From Symbiodinium natans (Eukaryota > Sar > Dinophyceae > Suessiales > Symbiodiniaceae), in the NCBI GenBank assembly GCA_905221605.1, contig CAJNDS010000197.1, positions 1-64,000 of the forward strand: 64,000 bases of DNA, written 5' to 3'. The first letter of the stretch is position 1. Each line of letters opens with the position of its first letter. The translations under genes and the position numbers were made by a program. Shown here in pieces: positions 10,255 through 19,500 of this stretch. Under the pieces are notes generated by a model. That model made no database searches. It was not told the DNA's origin and saw only the letters and a list, made by a program, of their open reading frames with translations.

Positions 10255-10821
10255 TTTTGGGTTGAAGACGCAACTAAGGAAGCTTTTTGAGGCTTGAGGA
10301 AGGCTGAAGGGGGCTTAAGGGGGATCCTGAGGGCTTCAAGGAGGGCTTAAGGGGGGGAGGGCTTTGGGGGTGCTGAGGTGTTAAGACGAGAGAGAAGAGA
10401 TTTATTCTAAATCCACCCCTCTGAACCTTTTCATTCAAGTGAGACTTTAAACAGGTTTTTCTTGAAAAATGAGAGAGGGGGTTTCTTCTAAATTCACCCC
10501 CCTCGAATCTTGTTTTGTTTTTTCGATTTCATTTTTCGAAACCAGAGAAGTGAGACGCTAAACATTAACTTCTCTTCAAGAAGTGAGAGAAGGGAATTTT
10601 TTTCAGCCAGACCCTTTGAAGGCGCTTCTAAGCGGGAGTTAAGGGGCTTAAGGGAGGCTTCAGAGGGCTTAAGGGGGAGCTGAGGGGGGGGCTTAAAGGG
10701 TTTGAACCTTTTGCCTTCCCGAAAAAAAGTCATTGCTTAAAGGGAGCGTGAAGGAGGGCCAAATGGAAGAAGAGAAGAGTCGAGAATTTTAAATTCCACC
10801 CCCTTAGTTTCTTGTTATCCT
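10255..10821 (+). repeat. Degenerate outlier copies of the 676-bp repeat family
   Basis: Contains GGGGGCTTAAGG-type low-complexity sequence and two diverged copies of the sub-unit seen downstream, recognisable by AAATTCCACCCC and AGAGAAGTGAGAC. Probably an older, decayed part of the array that follows. Confidence 0.5.
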
Positions 10822-12848
10822 GAAGGGGCTTCAGGGGGGGCTTCAGGGGGGGCTTAAGGGCTTAAAGGGGGCTTAAAAGGGGGCTTAAAGGGGGCCTTAA
10901 GCGGGGGGCTTGGGGGGGGGGCTTCAGGAGAGGAGCTTAAAGGGTGTTGAAGGTGTTGGGCCGCCCTTTTGGTTTAATTATATTCTTTAAGAAAAGAGAG
11001 AAGGGATTTATTCTAAATTCCACCCCCCTGAAACCTTGTTGTTTTTTGGTTTCATTATTCGAGGCCAGAGAAGTGAGACTCTAAACAGTAATTTATCTTG
11101 AAGATGAGAGAGAGGGATTTATTCTAAATTCCACCCCCCTCGAATCTTGTTTTGTTTTTTGGACGTCTTTTTTCGAAACCAGAGAAGTGAGACTCTAAAC
11201 ATTAACTTCCCATTAAGAAGAGAGAGAAGGGAATTTATTCTAAATTCCACCCCCCTCGAATCTTGTGATGTTTTTGTATTTGGTTTTTGGATTTCACTAT
11301 TCGAAACCAGAGAAGTGAGACTCTAAACATACATTTCAATCTTGCCCGGCTTAAAAAAAGCGGGGGGGTTGGGGGGGGCGCAGCCCCCCCCATTTGCAAA
11401 CACGATGCTTGCATTATGGGCTTAACAAGCATTCTTATGCTTTGAAGCAAACCTGCCCGGCTTACAACAAGGAGGGCCTTTTGTCAAGGTGAGGCTTGAA
11501 GGGGCTTCAGGGGGGGCTTCAGGGGGGGCTTAAGGGCTTAAAGGGGGCTTAAAAGGGGGCTTAAAGGGGGCCTTAAGCGGGGGGCTTGGGGGGGGGGCTT
11601 CAGGAGAGGAGCTTAAAGGGTGTTGAAGGTGTTGGGCCGCCCTTTTGGTTTAATTATATTCTTTAAGAAAAGAGAGAAGGGATTTATTCTAAATTCCACC
11701 CCCCTGAAACCTTGTTGTTTTTTGGTTTCATTATTCGAGGCCAGAGAAGTGAGACTCTAAACAGTAATTTATCTTGAAGATGAGAGAGAGGGATTTATTC
11801 TAAATTCCACCCCCCTCGAATCTTGTTTTGTTTTTTGGACGTCTTTTTTCGAAACCAGAGAAGTGAGACTCTAAACATTAACTTCCCATTAAGAAGAGAG
11901 AGAAGGGAATTTATTCTAAATTCCACCCCCCTCGAATCTTGTGATGTTTTTGTATTTGGTTTTTGGATTTCACTATTCGAAACCAGAGAAGTGAGACTCT
12001 AAACATACATTTCAATCTTGCCCGGCTTAAAAAAAGCGGGGGGGTTGGGGGGGGCGCAGCCCCCCCCATTTGCAAACACGATGCTTGCATTATGGGCTTA
12101 ACAAGCATTCTTATGCTTTGAAGCAAACCTGCCCGGCTTACAACAAGGAGGGCCTTTTGTCAAGGTGAGGCTTGAAGGGGCTTCAGGGGGGGCTTCAGGG
12201 GGGGCTTAAGGGCTTAAAGGGGGCTTAAAAGGGGGCTTAAAGGGGGCCTTAAGCGGGGGGCTTGGGGGGGGGGGCTTCAGGAGAGGAGCTTAAAGGGTGT
12301 TGAAGGTGTTGGGCCGCCCTTTTGGTTTAATTATATTCTTTAAGAAAAGAGAGAAGGGATTTATTCTAAATTCCACCCCCCTGAAACCTTGTTGTTTTTT
12401 GGTTTCATTATTCGAGGCCAGAGAAGTGAGACTCTAAACAGTAATTTATCTTGAAGATGAGAGAGAGGGATTTGTTCTAAATTCCACCCCCCTCGAATCT
12501 TGTTTTGTTTTTTGGAGTTCTTTTTTCTAAACCAGAGAAGTGAGACTCTAAACATTAACTTCCCTTTAAGAAGAGAGAGAAGGGAATTTATTCTAAATTC
12601 CACCCCCCTCGAATCTTGTGATGTTTTTGTATTTGGTTTTTGGATTTCACTATTCGAAACCAGAGAAGTGAGACTCTAAACATACATTTCAATCTTGCCC
12701 GGCTTAAAAAATGCGGGGGGGTTGGGGGGGGCGCAGCCCCCCCCATTTGCAAACACGATGCTTGCATTATGGGCTTAACAAGCATTCTTATGCTTTGAAG
12801 CAAACCTGCCCGGCTTACAACAAGGAGGGCCTTTTGTCAAGGTGAGGC
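10822..12848 (+). repeat. Three near-identical 676-bp tandem copies (higher-order repeat)
   Basis: Copies start at 10822, 11498 and 12174 with the words GAAGGGGCTTCAGG and differ at only a few positions. Each copy is itself layered. It has a G-rich part of GGGGGCTTAAAG units, then three about-100-bp sub-units marked by ATTCTAAATTCCACCCCCCT and CCAGAGAAGTGAGACTCTAA, then a GC-rich inverted repeat (GGGGGGGCGCAGCCCCCCC) within a segment beginning CTTGCCCGGCTT. Repeated small ORFs on the minus strand at the same phase in each copy are repeat by-products. High identity implies a recent expansion or gene conversion, or possibly an assembly feature. Confidence 0.9.
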
Positions 12849-12931
12849 TAGGGGAAGCGGCTGCGGCCTGCACCTACCCGACGCCTCCTTTGTGCAGTGA
12901 CGTGGCGCGGGGCTAAGCCGAGAACCCATGT

Positions 12932-13060
12932 TTTAGGGTTTAGGGTTTAGGGTTTAGGGTTCAGGGTTTAGGGTTTAGGGTTTAGGGTTTAGGGTTTAGG
13001 GTTTAGGGTTTAGGGTTTAGGGGTTTAGGGTTTAGGGTTTAGGGTTTAGGGTTTAGGGTT
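12932..13060 (+). repeat. Interstitial telomere-type array (TTTAGGG)n
   Basis: About 18 units of TTTAGGG with one TTCAGGG variant and one extra G. This is the plant/dinoflagellate-type telomere repeat. It lies internally, between the 676-bp array and the 518-bp array, so it is an interstitial telomeric sequence rather than a chromosome end. Confidence 0.95.
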
Positions 13061-14270
13061 TTGTTTTGTTTTGGAGATGATTCATATGCTTCCACGCAAA
13101 CTTGCTCGGCTTAAAGAAGCGGGAGGGTTGGGTAAAAAGCCCGGGGGTTGGGGCAAACACGTTGCTCGCGTCAGAAGTGGATTCAAATGTTTTTGTTTGC
13201 CTCTTAAAATGCCTCATTGACAGCTGCCTAAACCCTTTGTGCAGATGTTTTGTTTTGTTTTGGAGATGATTCAGATGCTTCCACGCAAACTTGCCCGGCT
13301 TAGCGGGAGGGTTGGGTAAAAAAGCCCGGGGGTTGGGGCAAACACGTTGCTCGCGTCATGGGTTTGAGTGGATTCAAATGCTTTTGTTTGCCTCTTAAAA
13401 TGCTGCCTAAAAACCCTCCACAGAAGGGCCAGGAAGTATTTCGCCTCTTACACTGCTGCCCAAACCCTCCAGAAAAGACCCAAAAGGCCCAGCAGGTATT
13501 ACGCCTCTTAAACTGCTGCCCAGACCCTCCAGAGAGGGCCCAGCAAGGATTAGGCCTTTAAACTGCTGCCTAAACCGCCACAGAGGGCCCAGCAAGTGTT
13601 ACGCCTCCTAAACTGCTGCCCAAATCCTCCAGAAAAGACTCCGCAAGTATTGGGCTTTTTAAACTGCTGCCTAAACCCTCCACCAGGCCCAGCAAGTGTC
13701 GAGTGGGGTGGGCATTGGGCCTCATTGACAGCTGCTTAAACCCTTTGTGCAGATGTTTTGTTTTGTTTTGTTTTGGAGATGATGCATATGCTTCCACGCA
13801 AACTTGCCCGGCTTAAAAAGCGGGAGTGTTGGGTAAAAAAAGCCCGGGGGTTGGGGCAAACACGTTGCTCGCGTCATGGGTTTGAGTGGATTCAAATGCT
13901 TTTGTTTGCCTCTTAAAATGCTGCCTAACAACCCTCCACAGAAGGGCCAGGAAGTATTACGCCTCTTACACTGCTGCCCAAGCCCTCCAGAAAAGACCCA
14001 AAAGGCCCGGCAGGTATTACGCCTCTTAAACTGCTGCCCGGACCCTCCAGAGAGGGCCCAGCAAGTATCATGCCTTTTAAACTGCTGCCTAAACTCCCAC
14101 AGGGGGCCCAGCAAGTGTTATGCCTCTTAAACCGCTGCCCAAATCCTCAAGAAAAGACTCCGCAAGTATTGGGCTTTTTAAACTGCTGCCTAAACCCTCC
14201 ACCACAGACCCAGCAAGTGTCGAGTGGGCATTGGGCCTCATTGACAGCTGCCTAAACCCTTTGTGCAGAA
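13061..14270 (+). repeat. 518-bp tandem repeat, two full copies and a deleted one
   Basis: Full copies at about 13243-13751 and 13752-14268 (the word ATGGGTTTGAGTGG recurs at 13358 and 13876, 518 bp apart). A shorter deletion derivative is at 13061-13242. Each copy starts with (TTTTG)n and GGAGATGATTCA, then a segment with TTGCCCGGCTTA and GGGTTGGGTAAAA related to the end of the upstream 676-bp unit. It finishes with six to seven about-50-bp sub-units of the type CTCTTAAACTGCTGCCCA and CCTCCAGA. Cysteine/proline-rich ORFs here (CCPDPPE motifs) are repeat artefacts. Confidence 0.85.
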
Positions 14271-14334
14271 GGCCCAAGCCCCCCTTAAACCCGTACTTCA
14301 TGTCCCTTCAAGCCCCCCTTGAACCTCCCTCGAA

Positions 14335-14680
14335 GCCTCCTTGAAGCCGTAAGCCCTCTGGGGGGCGTAAAGGGGGGGCTTTAAGGAGACTTTAAGGACG
14401 GCAGAAAGGGGGGGGGCTTGGCTTTAGGGGGGGCTTTAAGGGGGGCGTTAAGGGGGGCTTTAGGGGGGGGGGTGCTTAAGCGGAGGGCTTTAGGGGGGGG
14501 CTTGAAGGGGGGCTTTTAAGGGGGGCTTCAGGGAGGCAAAAGGGAGGGGCAAACGGGGGGGCGTAAGGGGGGGGGCCTGGGCTTAAGGGGGAGTAAGGGA
14601 GGTTAAGGGAGGGCTTTAAGGGGGGCTTAAGTGGGGGCTTAAGGGGGGGGCTTAAGGGCTTTGACCCTTTGCCCCCCCCC
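14335..14680 (+). repeat. G-rich low-complexity tract (GGGGGCTTAAG)n
   Basis: Long G runs separated by CTTTAAG, CTTAAG or CGTAAG. The same motif builds the G-rich part of the 676-bp repeat. It has strong potential for G-quadruplex structure. Non-coding. Confidence 0.8.
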
Positions 14681-15253
14681 CTCGGGGCCCATCCTCATGC
14701 TTCGAGCGTTTCAGCGAGAGAGACTGAAGACCCACTGAAACCTTTGAAGTTTTCCTGGAAAATACCGCAGTGAGAGCGATCGAGTGCTGACGTAGTGGAG
14801 ACAAGAGCGGAATTTGTGCAGAGCGGATGTTTTCGATTCTGGTGGGGGGATACCTTGGTCTAGGTTGGAGTCGGAGCACTGTCGTAAGCCCATGATTGTT
14901 CTCGTGGTCATGTTTGCGCAATCGCACCTTGTCTGGCGCTCAAAAAAATCCGCACGGATGCCGCTGCTGTTTTTTGTATTTCTGGTCCGAATCTGAGAGT
15001 GAATAGTGGCCTAGTGAGTTTCCTGGTTTGGAAGTCATCGTCGAATCATCGGCGCAGGCGGAGGAGTGTCTGCGGTGCTTGAAGAGTTCAATTTCGGTTG
15101 GTGTTCTGTTTTGTGGGCTGATGCTGCCCCTTTGGTCAGGATGTTGCTCTCTGTCCTGGACGTTGAGCAAATGTCGCACACGCAACGACGCGTCTCGTAT
15201 CTCGAAGGTTGTGGTGTCCAGACAGTCTAGACATGCTGCCTCACGCTAGCATT
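14681..15253. other. Boundary zone before the plus-strand coding block
   Basis: Repeats stop near 14,690 and unique sequence begins. Short ORFs exist on both strands but none is convincing. If the three-module transposase ORF belongs to a larger element, its left end could lie here; I could not see a terminal inverted repeat. Confidence 0.3.
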
Positions 15254-16340
15254 CTTCCTTTTGACCGTGCTGCCAGGTCAGCGAGCTCTTCGACATGCCC
15301 ACCATCTCGCGAGCGATTTGCAAATTCAGGTCTTGCGTTTGCGAGGCGCGCTGGTGCGCTCCCAGGAGGCTGTACACGCTCTTCGACACCTTGTTGTCCT
15401 GCCCTCTTTTCGTGGTGGGCAGCATGGCGAACTGGTTCGCCGCATTGCTTCATGCCTGTATTTGCCTTACGTTCCTTGCTCTGATTTGTGCAGCTGCGTT
15501 TTTCTAGCGCACCAACCAAGGCCGAATTTCTCTTCCCCTCTATGGGCGCACCGACCTCGCCACTTGTGCGGGTTCTTTCCCTCCATCCGTGTCCGCGGTG
15601 CGTGCAGTTGTCTCTTCGCGAGCCGCTGTTGGGCCCGGTGCCCCTCGAGGGCCTCCTGCGGCTGCAGCATGAGGCGCGCGCTTGAGCTTCGTCTTGGGTT
15701 CAACGGCGCCAAGAAGTTTCATGTGCGCAGGTCCTGGCACAGCGCGACTTCGTTCATGCGTTGACTTTGGCATTGATCCGGCTAACTGCACGTGTCTGTG
15801 CTTCCGAAAACTTGGAGGGCTTTCTCTTCTGGGAACTGGGGTGCATCTAGTTTACAGTCTAAGCGCGGTCCGTACGGCCCTGTGAATGTTTGTGATTGTT
15901 GCTGCCGCTGTTCCCAGAATCGTTCAGTGAGCAATCGTTCAGCAAGCGTGCTGTTGCAGCTTCAGCGTTTGAGAAGAAAAGCTGCTTCGGATTGCTTGCC
16001 TTCAGCGCTTCTTTCCAGCTGCTTCGATTCTGGGCTGGCCTGATCTGAGCCTGGCAGGCAGACTACGTGTTAAGTCTGGGCCTCAACTTGTGTTCTGCCA
16101 TATTCTGCACACTTCTTGACTCAATCCTGTATATGCTTTTGCAGAACCCCAGGACATGCTCGACAGCTTGGAAGACACATGACTCGCAGCTGCTCTATAA
16201 ATTCTACAAGCAAGTGTGATGCAGCATCGCCGTGTCTAGTTTTCAGACTCTTGCAGTTTCGTTTAAGCAGCGTGCGCGCTTCGGCTCAGGCGCGAGACGG
16301 TCAAGAACTCAAAGCTGAGGAGGCTGGGTTTCGTTGAGGG
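15254..16340 (+). CDS. Candidate multi-exon gene, product unknown
   Basis: Not recognised and only tentatively a gene. A plus-strand frame around 15276-15450 reads as a charged, leucine-rich helical segment (DLQIQVLRLRGALVRSQEA, VHALRHLVVLPSFRGGQH) like a coiled coil. Further protein-like pieces follow in other frames behind pyrimidine-rich, AG-ending acceptor-like sites: about 15494 (after TTTGTGCAG), about 15919 (after GTTCCCAG), about 16145 (after CTTTTGCAG) and about 16252-16337. That pattern suggests short introns of the kind seen in the gene at 22,303. I could not build a single consistent frame. It lies directly upstream of the giant ORF, on the same strand. Confidence 0.25.
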
Positions 16341-16577
16341 CTGCAAGGGATCTTCATACGCTTGCAGCGAACGCAGAAGTCAACCTGACGAGGTGCTCCA
16401 GCCGACCTTGGGCTGTGTTTTTTTTGGAATGCTGCGTGGAGTCAAAAAACCTGCCCGAGCCATCGTTTTGAGGCGGTGTCGGACAGTGAGCGTGACCTGC
16501 AACATCGGGAGCATGTTTGTGTCGCTTTTGCAGCCTTTGGTGCAAGTTGCGAGTTGTGATTGTCCTCAACGTAACTA

Positions 16578-19500
16578 TTGGTCTGTGCTATGTCCCTCCT
16601 TGGCCGCCCCTTGCGTTTGGGTCCCGACCACCAGCGTGTGGCCCCGGGATTCGTGGTGGCGGAGGTTGACACCGTCCTGTGGGCTTCCCCCACGTCGTGG
16701 AGTGTTCGCTCTCGCGTTCGCCGTGGCGATGTTTTTCTCGCAACCAGCTTTGTGAAACAAGTGGGCCCATGGACCATGCTTCCTGTGCATGGCGGTGGTG
16801 CGGTGGAAGCTAAATCCTTTCGGGCGGCCATGGCAGATGACCTTAAGATCGCAGCTCACGTCGTGGTCTTGGATCTTGATAGCAGAATCAAAGTCCGTTG
16901 CGCGCAACCGCGACGTGTCCGGAGCACTCGGACTGCAGCGCCGCCCTGTGAGCGCCTTCCCCTGCCTCCGGATGACTGTTGTGCTGTGTCTGACACGGTC
17001 GCATGCTCATTTCGTGAAGTGCTTCTCAAAGCCGTGCGCATGTGCTGCGGTCTGACCCGGAAAGACCGGAACCGCCTCATGCATGCGCTGTTCGGCAACA
17101 CTGGCCGCCCGATTCCCTCCCCCAATGCACACGTTGGCTTTGCTAACCCTTCTCTGACAACTTGCTATCTGGGATCTGCGTTGCAGATGCTACTGGCAGT
17201 GCCGTCTGTTACAGACACCTTGTCATCTATGACAACTTTGTGCCGCAGCGATGCTTGTCCTGTTTGTTTGTTATGTACCACTGCATTGAGCGTACGTTCT
17301 GCCACGCAGCCTGTGCTTCTCTCATCGTGGGGGGCGTGGATCCGTGCCATCGGGCGAGACTTCGCAGAGTATCAGGATGCAGGTGAAATCCTGCGTTCTT
17401 TGCTGGTGGCCATGTCTGCGCACATCTCGCATCCTGACCTTGACTTCGGGCATTTTTTCCGTTTCAAAATCATGGAAGAAGTTGCGTACGCATGTTCCGC
17501 TGGGTGTCCCCCGCCAGCAGAGCGTCATAACCTTCTCGCCGAAATTATGTTGCCGGTTTCCGTGTCCTGTTGCTCGGAGGTGTCTTTGGAGGGCTTGCTG
17601 GGAAGCTACTTCGACCAAGAGGAAATCATTCTCCCAGAAGGCCACTCGCCGCCGCAATGCGTGTGCACTCAGCTTCTGACACGTGCCGTGCGTCGTCGGC
17701 TTGCGACGTTGCCGGAGTGGTTTCTCTTGGACATCAAGCGCCAGGACGGCGAGCCGGCGGTGGTTCTCAGTCGTTTCGATAGCATCGTGCTATCCGGAAC
17801 GACTCTGGACTTGGTAGGGGCTGTGACGCGCCATGGGCAGCATTTCATGGCGCATGTTCGGCGCAATGACTCGATTGTCACCTTCAATGACGACTGGGTG
17901 TCGCTGTCTTCTGCTTGGCCCGAGTCGGTGTACGCGTGTAGCACAGTGCTGTTGTTTGCACGCCGGCCCGCCTCGCCAACCATGCCTCTTTCTTCAGCCT
18001 CCACGCAGCGATCCCTTGCAGATGACGCTGCCACCTTGCTATCACTGTATGCTCAGCGGAAGAATGTGGCCTGCGTGCAGTTCCTGCAGTCCTTGCCGTT
18101 GTTTTTGGTGCCCGATAGTGTGCAGCTCAAGGATTTGCCGCATCACCTTCGTGCTGCCATAGAAATCTTGCAATCCGAGGCCATCAACGCCGCGTCGGCT
18201 CTTGAGTGTCGGTTCAGCTATCACGACAGCATGCTGTATCCCTTGGCTGTGCTGCTTGAGGCAACGGCGATCGCCTCCGGCATGCCTGCTATCTTCTACA
18301 TTGATACCGTGCATGGCCTGGTGAACTCCTTATTCCATCATCGCCTCTGCGTGAATTTGGGAAAGTTTCCTGAGTCCCGAAGCCGTTATTGGTTTTCAGG
18401 AACCGGGAACATAGGGGATGGCAAGTCACCTGCAGTGAAACCCATCGTTTCCCTTTTGGATTCGGTTCTGGAACGCCATCCGCATTTGTGCGTGGGCACG
18501 GCTGTCGATCGGTTTCATTATCAGCAAAGTGGTACGACTGCCGCTGCAATTGACAAGCTTCGTCAGTGTGAGGGGTACCTGACAGTCCATGCGGACGAAG
18601 CAGGCCGTTGTTTGTGTCCCAAGTTTGCTTCCGGAGGCGAGACAGATGTGAGCAAGTTTGTGGACCTTACTCACTTCTTCGATGCTGCGCACGGTGGCGA
18701 ATTCTCTCACACCAATAAGCTGGAGCGGCAAAAATATCTTGGCAAGAAACGGAGAGGAGATCCGAAGGGGCCCGTGCCGACCGAGCTGGAGTTGCACATC
18801 AAACACACCAACGTTCACTTCCTGTTCCTTCAGCAGGAGCATCATTTCAGCCATTTCTTTGCTCAGGCAGCAGCCACCCGTCCCACCGGGCTTGCCCAGC
18901 GGTTCTTGTTTTCCTTTGGGGCGTACGAAAACCCTAGCCAACAAGATCACCATGGCTTCTTTGAGCAGATTGCTGCTCCAATCATTTCGCGCTTGTTTGA
19001 GCTTGTGCTGACCCGTTTCGGCCCGCGAATCCCTGCTGCGGAGGAGATTGCGTTCCGGATCTCCGATGCCCAAGAATCCACCGTGGCTTCTCTCAGCGAA
19101 ATGGTTTTCATGTTTGCCCGCCGCCGCGGCCGAGATGCGTTTCGAAGTGCTTTGCCCAAGAGCTTGTACTGGCTAGGCACGTCCTTGCTGACCAATCATG
19201 TCTTGGAGCAGTTGTGGCCGCATGTTCTAGACAATACGGTGCCGTCCCAGTACGACCTCAACATTTCCGATGATGCGTTTGTGGCAAGCGTGCATTTTAT
19301 GCACAGGCGCTACCTCCGGGGCCAATCAATTTTGGCTGTCAACGTTGAAGAGAGGACGTGGTTCTTCTCTGATGCTGACCAGTTGACGGACGAGCAGGCG
19401 CTCTTTCTCCGCATTTTGCGTGGTTGCTCCACCCGCTCTGTTACAGTGGAGGCTTGCTGTCGTTGCGACTTGTGGTTGAAGTGCGAGATTCGCCAGCGGT

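Noticed and set aside
11235..12803. Three copies of a 71-codon minus-strand ORF
   Set aside because: Repeats with the 676-bp unit, includes poly-Pro from a C run, and has no sign of selection.
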